Assembly (NCBI RefSeq): GCF_000746275.1
Contig: NZ_KN050828.1
Coordinates: 1,004,664 to 1,068,663, forward strand
DNA from: Thermopetrobacter sp. TC1
GTDB taxonomy: Bacteria; Pseudomonadota; Alphaproteobacteria; Rhizobiales; Aestuariivirgaceae
Length of the DNA stretch: 64,000 nt
Reading direction: 5' to 3'
Below the pieces are notes generated by a model that worked only from the letters and a program-made list of their open reading frames with translations, had not been told where the DNA came from and searched no databases. This document shows positions 34,103-43,122 of the stretch, piece by piece. The translations under genes and the position numbers were made by a program. Each line of letters starts with the position of its first letter. The first letter of the stretch is position 1.

Positions 34103-37100
34103 GCGCCCGGGGGCAGACTGATCCAATCAGGGAGGCGACACTGCGGCAGCTGGAGGCGGCCAATCCGCAAATCGCCGCCTTTGTTTCCGCTCATGCCGGC
34201 TCGGGCAAGACGCATGTCCTGACCGGGCGGGTGATCCGCCTGCTGCTGGAGGGTGTGGATCCGCAGCGCATCCTGTGCCTGACCTACACGCGGGCGGCGG
34301 CGGCGGAGATGAAAACGCGCATTTTCAAGCGCCTGTCCGATTGGATCGATCTCGACGATGAGGGGCTGCGGCAGGCGATTTATGACATCACCGGCGGCAG
34401 CCTGCGCTTTGATGAGGCGGATTCGCTGGTGCGGGCGCGACAGCTGTTTGCGCGGGCGCTGGAAACGCCGGGCGGGCTGAAGGTTCAGACCATTCACGCC
34501 TTCTGTGAGCGCTTGCTGAAGGCCTTTCCGGTGGAGGCCGGCCTGCCGCCCGGGTTTGAGGTTCTGGATGAAAAGGGCGCGCGCGAGCTGATCACGGAAG
34601 CGCGGCACATGGTGCTGGCCGGCACCGCGCCGCTTGATCCGGTGCGGCTCGAGAAACTGAAGGATGATCTGGCCGCGCTCTCCTTGCGGCTGCGGGAAGA
34701 GACGCTGGATGAGCTGCTCAATGAGCTGCTGAGCCATCGCCACAGGCTGCAGCCGTTTCTGGAGAATGAGACGCTGCTTGAAGCCTGGCACGCGGTCTTG
34801 AGCGCACAATTGGGAGTGGATGATGCCACGACGAATAAGCAGCAGCTTCGCGAGGCATGGCGGGCGCAGGTGCTCAAGGTGCGTGATGCACTGGATGAGC
34901 TGATTGCGCATCTCGATGGTTATTCAAAGAAAACCGATGTCGAACGGCAAGCACAGTTGCGTCAGCTGCTTGCGCTGGCCGAGGGCGATGATGTTTCGCT
35001 CCTGTGGAAATTTGCTGATGGTCTGTTCCTCACACAGAAAGGGGAACCGCGTGCCGACAGAAGCATGCTCACCAAGGATGTGCGGAATGATCATTCGGGG
35101 CTGGCACAGGAGCTTTTTGATCTTCGTGATCAGTTTTACGAGTTTGCGCAACAGGAGCGCGGGTGTGTGGTGCGCGATGCCAATCGGGCGCTGCTGAATG
35201 CGGGGCTTGCAGTGATGGAGACCTATGCCGCCTTGAAGCGGCGCATGGGTGTTGTCGATTATGATGATCTTATTGCGCGCACGCTGCATCTTCTGGATCC
35301 GGCGCGGGGCGATGCCGCCTGGGTGCTCTATCGGCTCGACGGCGGCATTGAACATGTGCTGGTGGATGAGGCGCAGGATACCTCACCGCAGCAATGGCAG
35401 ATCATCAAACGCCTGACGGAAGAATTCTGCGCAGGCCGGGGGCGTTATGAGGAGAATTCGGCGCATCTGCCGCGCACGGTTTTCGCCGTGGGTGACTACA
35501 AGCAGTCCATCTATTCCTTTCAGGGGGCGGAGCCGGAAGTCTTCAAGGAGATGGAGGCGCATTATCGCGCCTGCTTTTCCGATGCGGGCCTGACCTTCAA
35601 GGCGGTGGAGATGAGTGTCTCCTTCCGCAGCGCACCGGTGATCCTCAAGGCGGTGGATGCGGTGCTGGAACACCTTGATCCGCCCCTGATCGATCATGGC
35701 GGAGGGGGCGAAGGGCATCGCTCCGCCTGGGGCGATGCGCCGGGGCTTGTTGAGATGTGGCTGCCGGAAGTGGCGGATGCGCAAGAATCCCGCAGCCCCT
35801 GGGCGCCGCCCGATTCCTTGCGGGTGAGGGAAAATGCGCGCATGCGGCTGGCGCGGCGCATGGCACAGACCATCCGCCGGCTCATTGCCGAGGGCGTACC
35901 GGTGCGGGAGGGGCCGAAGAGCTATCGGCCGGTGCGCTATGGCGATGTGCTCATCCTTTTGCGCTCGCGCAGCGATTTCATGGAAACGATCATCAGCGTT
36001 CTGAAACAGAGCGGTATTCCTGTGGCGGGCGCGGATCGCCTGAAGCTGCCGGATTATCTGGCGGTGCAGGATATGCTGGCACTTCTGCGCTTTCTCGCCA
36101 ACCGGGAGGATGACCTCTCCCTGGCCTGCGTGCTGAAAAGCCCCTTGCTGGCGCGTGATGACGGCCGTCCCTTTGATGACGATGACCTCATTGCCTTGAG
36201 TGAACGGGGACGGGCGGAGGAGGCGAGCCTGTGGCGACGGCTGCAGAACGCGGCCAAGGCAGGCAGGCCTTACACTCAAGCGGTGGCGCAGCTGGATGCC
36301 TGGTGGTCGGAAGCAGGCTTTCTCTCTCCCTTCGCCTTTCTGGCGCGGGTCCTGGGGCGCGATGGCGGCCGGCGGCGTTTCATTGAGCGGCTGGGCGAAG
36401 AGGCGGCGGAGCCGCTGGATGCGCTGCTTGATATGGCGCGGGCCTATGAGATGGAGCATGGCGGCGCGCCGGCCGGATTTGCCGACTGGCTTGAGATGGC
36501 CGCGCCCGAGATCCGGCGCGAGACGGATACGGACGAGGGGCGTCGCGACGAGGTGCGGGTGATGACCGTGCACGGGGCGAAGGGGCTTGAGGCGCCGGTG
36601 GTCTTTCTGCCCGATACCTGTGATGATCCTTTTGACAGGCGCAAGACCAAGATCATTCGCGTGCCGCTCAAGCCGGAGGAGCTGGAGCATCAGGTGGAAA
36701 TTCCCTTCTGGGTTCTGTCTTCGGCTGACCGCAATGAACAGGCGAATGTGATGTTCGATGCCTGGATGCGGCGGCAGCTTTCCGAACATCACCGGCTGCT
36801 CTATGTGGCGATGACCCGTGCGCGGGACCGGCTCTATATTGCAGCGGCGCCTTCCCAGCGCGCGAAGAAGGAAGATGGCGACCTGAGCGATGAGGAACGG
36901 GCGCTTAAACTCATTGAGCGCCTTCCCCGCGACAGCTGGTATCGCATCATGCTGCAGGCCCTGTTTTCCGAAGGGGCGAATAGCGCGCATGCGCTGCGCG
37001 ATGCGGCGGGGCAGCTGTTGGGCTGGCGCATGGCGGAAGGCGATATGTTCCGTTCGGCCATGACCGCAGATCAGGAACAGACAGCCGAGGCGGCCTTGCC

Positions 37101-37776
37101 GGAATGGGCGATGCAGCCGGTAGCGCAGCCGGTGGCGCAGGAGTGGCTGGCGCCTTCGCGGGCGCTGCGTCCGGCGGGGATGGAGGAGGATGCGGCGGGC
37201 GCTGTTTCTGAGACAGAGCGCGTGCTTTCCCCCTTGAAAGCCGAGCAGAAGAAAAAGGCCCGCTTCGGGCGCGGGCGCATCATTCACCGGCTGCTGGAGC
37301 TTCTGCCGGAGATTGCGCCGGAAACGCGCGAAGAGCGGGCGCTTGCCTGGCTGATGCGACCGCCGCGGTCGCTTTCTCATCAGGAGGCGCAGGACATCTG
37401 GGGGGAAGTGAAGCGGCTTCTTGATAACCCAGATTATGCAGCGCTTTTCGGGCCGGACAGCCGGGCAGAAGTGCCCTTAGCGGCGCGGATTGCCAGCGCG
37501 GATGGGGAGATGATGGTGGCCGGTCAGATCGACCGGCTGGTGGTGACGGAGCGGGAGGTGATCGTTGCCGATTACAAGACCATGCGCCCGCCGCCCAAGA
37601 GCATCGACAAAGTGCCTGAGGACCATATCCGGCAGCTTGCGCTTTATGCGCTGGCCATGCGCTCCCTCTGGCCGGATCGGCCGGTGCGGGCCCTGCTCAT
37701 TTACACGGCTGAGCCGGAAATTATCGAGATTCCTCCGGAAAGGCTGAAAGCTGCCGCAAAGCCTCCGCAGCGATGA
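34099..37776 (+). CDS. addA: double-strand break repair helicase AddA
   Basis: 1225 aa UvrD/RecB-type helicase-nuclease. Walker A A-G-S-G-K-T is near residue 35, V-D-E-A-Q-D-T (motif II) near 421, V-H-G-A-K-G-L-E (motif V) near 820, Y-V-A-M-T-R-A-R-D-R-L-Y (motif VI) near 902, and the nuclease V-A-D-Y-K-T near 1155. All are intact. The start overlaps the addB stop (ATGA). Its last 56 bp overlap the 3' end of the convergent trmL gene, so both C-termini are coded on opposite strands of the same DNA. Confidence 0.95.
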   Translation: MSARGQTDPIREATLRQLEAANPQIAAFVSAHAGSGKTHVLTGRVIRLLLEGVDPQRILCLTYTRAAAAEMKTRIFKRLSDWIDLDDEGLRQAIYDITGGSLRFDEADSLVRARQLFARALETPGGLKVQTIHAFCERLLKAFPVEAGLPPGFEVLDEKGARELITEARHMVLAGTAPLDPVRLEKLKDDLAALSLRLREETLDELLNELLSHRHRLQPFLENETLLEAWHAVLSAQLGVDDATTNKQQLREAWRAQVLKVRDALDELIAHLDGYSKKTDVERQAQLRQLLALAEGDDVSLLWKFADGLFLTQKGEPRADRSMLTKDVRNDHSGLAQELFDLRDQFYEFAQQERGCVVRDANRALLNAGLAVMETYAALKRRMGVVDYDDLIARTLHLLDPARGDAAWVLYRLDGGIEHVLVDEAQDTSPQQWQIIKRLTEEFCAGRGRYEENSAHLPRTVFAVGDYKQSIYSFQGAEPEVFKEMEAHYRACFSDAGLTFKAVEMSVSFRSAPVILKAVDAVLEHLDPPLIDHGGGGEGHRSAWGDAPGLVEMWLPEVADAQESRSPWAPPDSLRVRENARMRLARRMAQTIRRLIAEGVPVREGPKSYRPVRYGDVLILLRSRSDFMETIISVLKQSGIPVAGADRLKLPDYLAVQDMLALLRFLANREDDLSLACVLKSPLLARDDGRPFDDDDLIALSERGRAEEASLWRRLQNAAKAGRPYTQAVAQLDAWWSEAGFLSPFAFLARVLGRDGGRRRFIERLGEEAAEPLDALLDMARAYEMEHGGAPAGFADWLEMAAPEIRRETDTDEGRRDEVRVMTVHGAKGLEAPVVFLPDTCDDPFDRRKTKIIRVPLKPEELEHQVEIPFWVLSSADRNEQANVMFDAWMRRQLSEHHRLLYVAMTRARDRLYIAAAPSQRAKKEDGDLSDEERALKLIERLPRDSWYRIMLQALFSEGANSAHALRDAAGQLLGWRMAEGDMFRSAMTADQEQTAEAALPEWAMQPVAQPVAQEWLAPSRALRPAGMEEDAAGAVSETERVLSPLKAEQKKKARFGRGRIIHRLLELLPEIAPETREERALAWLMRPPRSLSHQEAQDIWGEVKRLLDNPDYAALFGPDSRAEVPLAARIASADGEMMVAGQIDRLVVTEREVIVADYKTMRPPPKSIDKVPEDHIRQLALYALAMRSLWPDRPVRALLIYTAEPEIIEIPPERLKAAAKPPQR

Positions 37777-38218
37777 TGCCGGCGCTCATGGCGACATTGA
37801 GCGAGCGTAAGCCTGGCCGCAGCGGAATGCGCACGCGGGCATGGGCTGCATCATGCACCTCCTGCGGAACACCGCAGCATTCCCGTCCGAAGAGCAGAAT
37901 GTCTCCCGGCGCATAGAAGAAGGCATGATGCGGAAAGGCGGCGCGCGTGCTGGCGAGGATGAGGCGGCGATCGCCCATGGCCTTCAGAAAGGCCTGCCAG
38001 CTGTCATGTCGGATGATGCGCACGTGATCGAGATAATCCATGCCGGCGCGCTTCAAGGCCTTGTGCGACCAGGGAAAGCCTGCGGGCTCTATGACATGCA
38101 AAGGCAGGCCGAAGCAGGCGCACATGCGCGCGGTGGCACCGAGGTTAGCCGGAATGTCCGGCTGATAGAGCGCCACGGCGATGGGAGCGGCGGTTGCGTT
38201 CTCCATTGCTGGTGACAT
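37721..38218 (-). CDS. trmL: tRNA (cytidine/uridine-34-2'-O)-methyltransferase
   Basis: 165 aa SPOUT methyltransferase acting on the wobble base of leucine tRNAs. The family markers L-Y-Q-P-D-I-P-A-N-L-G-A near residue 17, F-G-R-E-C-C-G-V-P near 109 and the knot segment I-P-L-R-P-G-L-R-S-L-N-V-A near 127 are present. The ATG at 38218 was preferred; one four codons downstream is also possible. It overlaps addA tail-to-tail by 56 bp. R2 copy b lies just upstream of the start. Confidence 0.93.
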   Translation of the reverse strand: MSPAMENATAAPIAVALYQPDIPANLGATARMCACFGLPLHVIEPAGFPWSHKALKRAGMDYLDHVRIIRHDSWQAFLKAMGDRRLILASTRAAFPHHAFFYAPGDILLFGRECCGVPQEVHDAAHARVRIPLRPGLRSLNVAMSAGIIAAEALRQLSAFPEESR

Positions 38219-38275
38219 GGCTCGGCACGGAAAGGCCTGTTCTTCCGAGGGGTATGCGCCACGGTATCCGGCATA

Positions 38276-38400
38276 ATACCAATCTGCATAATGAACCACC
38301 CGCCGCCCCGCGCCCCCACCCAACCCCCCAATTATTATAAACAAGGGCTTGGGCGGGGGCGCGGGGCGATTTTACCGGTCAGCCTTAGCGCAACTGGTAT
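38276..38400. repeat. R2 repeat copy b (complete)
   Basis: 125 bp bounded by ATACCA at the left and TGGTAT at the right. Left arm GCCCCGCGCCCCCACCCAA (38305-38323) pairs with the right arm at 38349-38367, with the AT-rich loop CAATTATTATAAACAAG between. The left flank has GCATAATGAACCACCC, the right flank TTTTACCGGTCAGCC. It fills the gap between trmL (start) and spt (end). This is the reference copy for the family. Confidence 0.8.
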
Positions 38401-38410
38401 AAGAGGAGGA

Positions 38411-39619
38411 TCAGGCTTCGGCAACCATGCCCGGCTGGGCGGCAACGACCTGAGCGAAGAGCGCGATGATGCGGTCGATGTCCTCCTCGGTGTGGGCGGC
38501 GGATACGGAGCATCTGAGCAGATGCACGCCGCCGGGTGTGCCGGGCGGCAGGGCGATGTTGACGTAAACGCCGGCCTTGAGCAGGGCGTTCCACATGGCA
38601 AGCGTGGACGGTTCGTCCGGACACTGAACGGCGATGACGGGAGAAACCTCCTCGCAGCCCAGCTTGAGCCCCAGTTTCTTGAAGCCCTCATGCAAGCGGC
38701 GCGAATTCTCCATCAGTTGTTTCCGTCGCCAGGGCTCGTTTTCGATCTTGTGCACGGCGCACAGGGAGGTGGCGATGGAAGCGGGCGAGGGGGAGGCCGT
38801 GAACATGTAGGGCTTGGCCGCCCAGCGCAGGGCCTCGAAGAGGGGATGATCGCCGGCGCCGAAGCCGCCGATGGCGCCTATGGATTTGGAGAAGGTGCCA
38901 ACGACGAAATCCACTTCGCTTTCCACGCCGGCTTCCTCGGCCAGGCCGCGGCCATGTTCGCCCAGCACGCCGAAAGAGTGCGCCTCATCCAGCAGGAGCT
39001 GAAAGCCGTATTCGCGCTTCACCGCGATGAACTCGGCAAGCGGCGCGCGGTCGCCCAGCATGGAATAGATGCCCTCAAGGATCACGAGCCGGCCGCCCTT
39101 GCCGGGATCGTGGCGGGAGAGCTTGCGGGCGAGATTGTCCGGATCATTGTGACGGAAGCGAATGACCTGGGCGCCGGAGAGCTTGCAGCCATCGTAAATG
39201 GAGGCGTGAGAATCGGCATCGATGAAGATGGTGTCTTCCGGGCCGGCAAGGCCGGAGATCATGCCGAGGTTGGCCTGGTAACCGGTGGAGAAGACGATGC
39301 AGTGCTTGCGGTTGAGAACGCGGGCCAGGGCCTGTTCCAGCTCGCGATGCATGGCATAGGTGCCATTGGCGATGCGTGAGCCGGTGGTGCCGGTGCCGTA
39401 TTCCTCCAAAGCGCGCTTTCCGGCCTCGATGCAGTCGGGATCAAAGGTGATGCCCATGTAATTGTTGGTGCCGGCCAGGATCACCTCCCGCCCGCCGATG
39501 ATGGCGCGGGTGGGGGAGAGGACGCGATCGTTGACGAGGCCGACGGCATCGGCGCCCGCTTGCACAAGTACTTCGTGCCGCTCAAAGACGGGGCGATGCT
39601 TTTCGAGAAGATCCTTCAT
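38411..39619 (-). CDS. spt: serine palmitoyltransferase (bacterial sphingolipid synthesis)
   Basis: 402 aa PLP enzyme of the alpha-oxoamine synthase family. It condenses serine with a long acyl thioester to 3-ketosphinganine. The motif D-E-A-H-S-F-G near residue 218 and the Schiff-base lysine in T-F-S-K-S-I-G near 249 are clear. The call as SPT rather than KBL or BioF rests on its neighbours: a dedicated ACP, a ceramide reductase-type protein and an acyl-ACP synthetase in the order known from Caulobacter. Last gene of that minus-strand cluster, 45 bp after the ACP gene. Confidence 0.9.
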   Translation of the reverse strand: MKDLLEKHRPVFERHEVLVQAGADAVGLVNDRVLSPTRAIIGGREVILAGTNNYMGITFDPDCIEAGKRALEEYGTGTTGSRIANGTYAMHRELEQALARVLNRKHCIVFSTGYQANLGMISGLAGPEDTIFIDADSHASIYDGCKLSGAQVIRFRHNDPDNLARKLSRHDPGKGGRLVILEGIYSMLGDRAPLAEFIAVKREYGFQLLLDEAHSFGVLGEHGRGLAEEAGVESEVDFVVGTFSKSIGAIGGFGAGDHPLFEALRWAAKPYMFTASPSPASIATSLCAVHKIENEPWRRKQLMENSRRLHEGFKKLGLKLGCEEVSPVIAVQCPDEPSTLAMWNALLKAGVYVNIALPPGTPGGVHLLRCSVSAAHTEEDIDRIIALFAQVVAAQPGMVAEA

Positions 39620-39664
39620 GCGGGGGCGTCCTGTCTTGTCCGTAAGTTCGTTTTCCTTGGCATG

Positions 39665-39907
39665 TCAGGCGAGGCGTTCCTCGACCACGCGGGCGAGATC
39701 CTCGATGGTGCGTGTCTCGGAAAGGACATTCAAGGGAATGTCGATATCGAAGGTGTCTTCCACTTCCATGATGAAATCCATCACGCCGGCGGAATCGATG
39801 TTGAGCTCCGCGGCGATGTCCGTCTGCGGGGTCAAGGGCACGCCTTCCTTGTTGAAGGGAGCGAGAAGCTCGGTAAGCCTGGCGATGATTTCGTCACGCG
39901 TGGTCAT
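39665..39907 (-). CDS. acyl carrier protein dedicated to sphingolipid synthesis
   Basis: 80 aa, acidic, with the pantetheine-attachment Ser in L-N-I-D-S-A-G near residue 39. The usual D-S-L is D-S-A here. It lies between spt and the reductase, 14 bp after the latter's stop. In Caulobacter the equivalent ACP is loaded by the neighbouring acyl-ACP synthetase and feeds SPT. The ATG at 39907 was chosen because the frame upstream overlaps the reductase and is not ACP-like. Confidence 0.88.
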   Translation of the reverse strand: MTTRDEIIARLTELLAPFNKEGVPLTPQTDIAAELNIDSAGVMDFIMEVEDTFDIDIPLNVLSETRTIEDLARVVEERLA

Positions 39908-39921
39908 GACGCATCCCGTCC

Positions 39922-40953
39922 TCAGTGATGGTCCGCAGCGCTGGTCTTGCGCAGATGCGCGGGCAGGCGATTGGCCGGCAGCCAGCCCTCGGCGCAATAC
40001 CAGGAAAGGGTTTCGGCAAAACCTTCAGCAAATTGGCGGCGGGCTGTCCAGTCCAGCCGGTCCTGAACCTTGGGCGAACGGGCCAGCCAGTCGTGATGAT
40101 AAAGCTCGCGCACCTTGCCGGGCGAGAGGATGACGGCCCGGCCAGTGAGACGTGCATAGAGGCTCGCGGCCTGTCCGGCAAGGGCAACGAGCCCTTTCGG
40201 CAGGTGGATGACCCGCACCGGGCGCCGCATCACATCTGAAACGATGGCGGCGATGTCCGGCCACGTATAGCCACCGGGGCGGCCGTCGTCCACTTCCAGG
40301 ATTTCTCCCTGGACAATGCGCTCTGCTTCATCCGTGGCGATGCGCACAAGCGCCTCGGCGAGATCGGCGGCATGAATGAGCGAGAAGCGCATGTTTTCGT
40401 GTCCGGGCAAAAGGGCGCGTTTGCGCGAGAGCTGATCTATGAGGCCAAGGGTTGCGGGATCGCCCGGGCCATAAACGGCGGGGGGGCGGACGATGGCGAT
40501 GCGCATGGCATCATCATCCCTCCGGGCCAGGGCGATAAGAGCGCGCTCGCTTTCGGCCTTGGAGGCGGCATAGGCGGAAAGGTGTGGCTCGCGCGCGGCC
40601 AGGGAGGAGACGTGCACGAAACGGCGCACGCCCGAACTTTCGGCGCATTCGGCCAGACTGACCGCCGCTTCGGTATTGATGCGAAAGAAGTCCGCGGGGC
40701 GGGCGGCGGCCACGGCGCCGGCGATGTGAATGACGGCATCAGCGCCGTCAACGAGCCGGCGCAGGGCGTCCTTGTCAGTGAGATCGCCGGTTATGATCTC
40801 AAGCCGCCCTTTCGCCTCCTGTGGCAGGCGCAGTTTCTGCGGATTGCGCACCAGGAGGCGCAAGGGGTGATGCTGTTTCAAGAGAGCGGCGAGAACATGA
40901 GAGCCGACGAAGCCCGTGGCGCCGGTGAGAGCGATGCAGGTTTTGCGGGACAC
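39922..40953 (-). CDS. NAD(P)-dependent epimerase/reductase, CerR-like (ceramide reductase)
   Basis: 343 aa extended short-chain dehydrogenase. The Rossmann motif is T-G-A-T-G-F-V-G near residue 10. The usual Y-x-x-x-K appears as Y-A-A-S-K-A near 127, and the Ser of the catalytic triad is in H-V-S-S-L-A. By gene order it corresponds to the Caulobacter ceramide reductase (CerR), which reduces the 3-keto group of the oxidised ceramide. Sequence alone would only give an NAD(P)-dependent epimerase. GTG start at 40953; the ribosome site is weak. Confidence 0.82.
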   Translation of the reverse strand: MSRKTCIALTGATGFVGSHVLAALLKQHHPLRLLVRNPQKLRLPQEAKGRLEIITGDLTDKDALRRLVDGADAVIHIAGAVAAARPADFFRINTEAAVSLAECAESSGVRRFVHVSSLAAREPHLSAYAASKAESERALIALARRDDDAMRIAIVRPPAVYGPGDPATLGLIDQLSRKRALLPGHENMRFSLIHAADLAEALVRIATDEAERIVQGEILEVDDGRPGGYTWPDIAAIVSDVMRRPVRVIHLPKGLVALAGQAASLYARLTGRAVILSPGKVRELYHHDWLARSPKVQDRLDWTARRQFAEGFAETLSWYCAEGWLPANRLPAHLRKTSAADHH

Positions 40954-41106
40954 GGTTTTTCGTCGTCTTTTCTGCTTTGGCAGCCAGACACTTTTTTGCG
41001 CCTGACCTGGTTCTGCCGAGGCTGGTTATGCCCATGAAGATCTTGGCAGCATGGCGGAAGCCCTCGTTTTCCCCGGCCTGTCAACCGCTCACAGGCATTG
41101 CCAGGC

Positions 41107-42909
41107 TTACGCCCCGGCGGCGCTGGCCATGGTTTCCGTTCCAGTGGGCACGGGCAGGGGCTCAATGTCGCCGGCGAGATAGAGCGCGCGGGTGCGGGCG
41201 CGGGCCAGCTTGCCGGAGGAGGTGAAGGCCAGGGAATGCGGCGGCACCAGCACCACGTCGCATTCCACGCCGGCGGCCTGATGCACGGCGGCGGAAATGC
41301 GCTTTTTCAGATCGGCACGGTCTGCAGGATCGTTGAGGCGGCATTCGGCGAGCACGACGATCCGTTCACTGCCGTCCTCGTTCTCCACGGAAAAGGCACA
41401 GACATCACCGGAGCGCAGAGGAGCAACCTTTTCCGCCGCCCATTCGATGTCCTGCGGCCAGATGTTGCGGCCGTGATAGAGGATGAGGTCCTTGGCGCGG
41501 CCGGTGATGACAAGCTCGCCGTTCAGGAGATAGCCCATGTCGCCGGTGTCCATGAACCCGTCGGGGCGCATCACCGCCGCCGTGGCTTCGGGATTGCGAT
41601 AGTAGCCGTCCATCATGGAGGGGCCCTTTACCCAGATGTGACCGATGTGACGCTCCGGCAGCGGACGGCCCTCGGCATCGACGATGCGCACCTCATGATC
41701 AGGCAGCGGGCGGCCGCAGACGACGAAGGTGCGGGCGCGATGCGGATCGGTGCTCCGGGCGGGCACGGCGCGATGGCACAGCTTCATCATCGCGCGATCC
41801 ACGGTGTCGGTGCTAAAGCGGCTGTCGAGATCGGAAAAGGTGATGGCCAGAGACATTTCCGCCATGCCGTAGCTGGGCAGGAAGGCCTCGGGGCGGAACC
41901 CGGCAACAGCCAGCTTTTCGGCAAAGAATTCAAGCACGTCGGCGCGGACCATGTCGCCGCCGATGCCGGCGATGCGCCATGCGGAAAGGTCCAGCGTTTT
42001 TGCCTCGCCATTGATGCGGCGGGCGGCAAGATCGTAGCCGAAGGAGGGCGCATAGGCGATGGTGCAGCGCCACTGTGACATGAGCTTCAGCCACAGGGCA
42101 GGGCGCCGAGCAAAGGCGGGCGTGGGCAGATAGTGCACGGGCACCTGTCCCATCATCGGCGCCAGGCAAAAACCGACGAGGCCCATGTCATGATAGAGCG
42201 GCAGCCAGGAAAAGGCGCGATCCTCATTGCGGATCTTCAGCCCGTGGCGGAGAATGCCGGTGGTGTTGGCGCAGATGGCCCGCTGGGAGATGAGCACCCC
42301 CTTGGGCGCGGAAGTGGAGCCGGAAGAATACTGGATGTAGGCGGCTTCATCCGCGGAGAAGGGGGCCAGGGCATCGGCGGCCGGAGAGAGCGCGGCCAGC
42401 TCTTCATGGGTGATGACACGGGAAACCCCGGCGCGCTCGGCTGCCTTTTGCAGATGATCCTTCAATTCCGCAGGGCCGACAGCGGCAGCGGCATCAGCGG
42501 CGCGCATCATGGCGGCGATGCGCTCGATATAGGCGTCCTTGCCGCCGATGTGCATGGGATAAGGCATGGAGCAGGGCAACATGCCGGCATACTGGCAGCC
42601 GAAGAAGAGGATCATGAACGCCGGCGTGGTCTCGGCGACAACGGCGATGCGATCACCCCGCTTAAGGCCGGCGGCCTTCAGGCGCCCGGCCATGGCGCGC
42701 GCTTCATCGGCGAGCTCGGCATAGGACAGCACGCGCTCCACCTTGCCGCGCGGCGCGTGAAAGACATAGCCGGAATTAGTGCGGGCGGCAAATTCCAGGC
42801 CCTCGATCAGGGTGGAAAAACCGCCATTGCGCCGCGGGCCTTCCACCGCCTGCGGCGCCGCCTTTTCCGGCAAGGACGCCTCCGCCGTCTCCTCACTCCG
42901 GCTGTTCAT
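41107..42909 (-). CDS. fatty acyl-AMP ligase / acyl-ACP synthetase (sphingolipid cluster)
   Basis: About 600 aa adenylating enzyme. The P-loop is Y-S-S-G-S-T-S-A-P-K-G near residue 175, the A8 region G-R-A-K-D-L-I-L near 475, and the catalytic lysine S-S-G-K-L-A-R near the C-terminus. FAAL-type features, including Y-H-D-M-G-L-V-G, are present. It is predicted to activate a fatty acid and load it on the cluster ACP. The start is unsure: ATG at 42909 (GGAG 13 nt upstream), 42921 or 42945. The first gene of the cluster; a 213-bp gap separates it from the unknown gene upstream. Confidence 0.86.
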   Translation of the reverse strand: MNSRSEETAEASLPEKAAPQAVEGPRRNGGFSTLIEGLEFAARTNSGYVFHAPRGKVERVLSYAELADEARAMAGRLKAAGLKRGDRIAVVAETTPAFMILFFGCQYAGMLPCSMPYPMHIGGKDAYIERIAAMMRAADAAAAVGPAELKDHLQKAAERAGVSRVITHEELAALSPAADALAPFSADEAAYIQYSSGSTSAPKGVLISQRAICANTTGILRHGLKIRNEDRAFSWLPLYHDMGLVGFCLAPMMGQVPVHYLPTPAFARRPALWLKLMSQWRCTIAYAPSFGYDLAARRINGEAKTLDLSAWRIAGIGGDMVRADVLEFFAEKLAVAGFRPEAFLPSYGMAEMSLAITFSDLDSRFSTDTVDRAMMKLCHRAVPARSTDPHRARTFVVCGRPLPDHEVRIVDAEGRPLPERHIGHIWVKGPSMMDGYYRNPEATAAVMRPDGFMDTGDMGYLLNGELVITGRAKDLILYHGRNIWPQDIEWAAEKVAPLRSGDVCAFSVENEDGSERIVVLAECRLNDPADRADLKKRISAAVHQAAGVECDVVLVPPHSLAFTSSGKLARARTRALYLAGDIEPLPVPTGTETMASAAGA

Positions 42910-43122
42910 GGATTTAGTCATTCTCCGACCGATAATCACCTGCATGGCGCTAACAGCGAGAAGGTAAGCAAAGGGTTAACGAAAACGCCCATGCGTTGCG
43001 ACATTACGCCCCTCATCCCGCGGGAGGATTTGTATCAGCAAGGGAAAAAGGGCTCAAATCAAACCGTGTTTCATTTTGTAAACATCAGGCCGCAAGAGCC
43101 GTTTTGAACATGAAAGGCGGTT

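Noticed and set aside
35383..37380. Minus-strand reading frame of 665 codons opposite addA
   Set aside because: Antisense shadow of addA with Arg/His/Pro-rich composition and no recognisable domain.
42964..42980. CtrA-like box GTAA...GTTAAC upstream of the acyl-ACP synthetase gene
   Set aside because: The half-sites are 8 bp apart rather than 7, and only one half is perfect.
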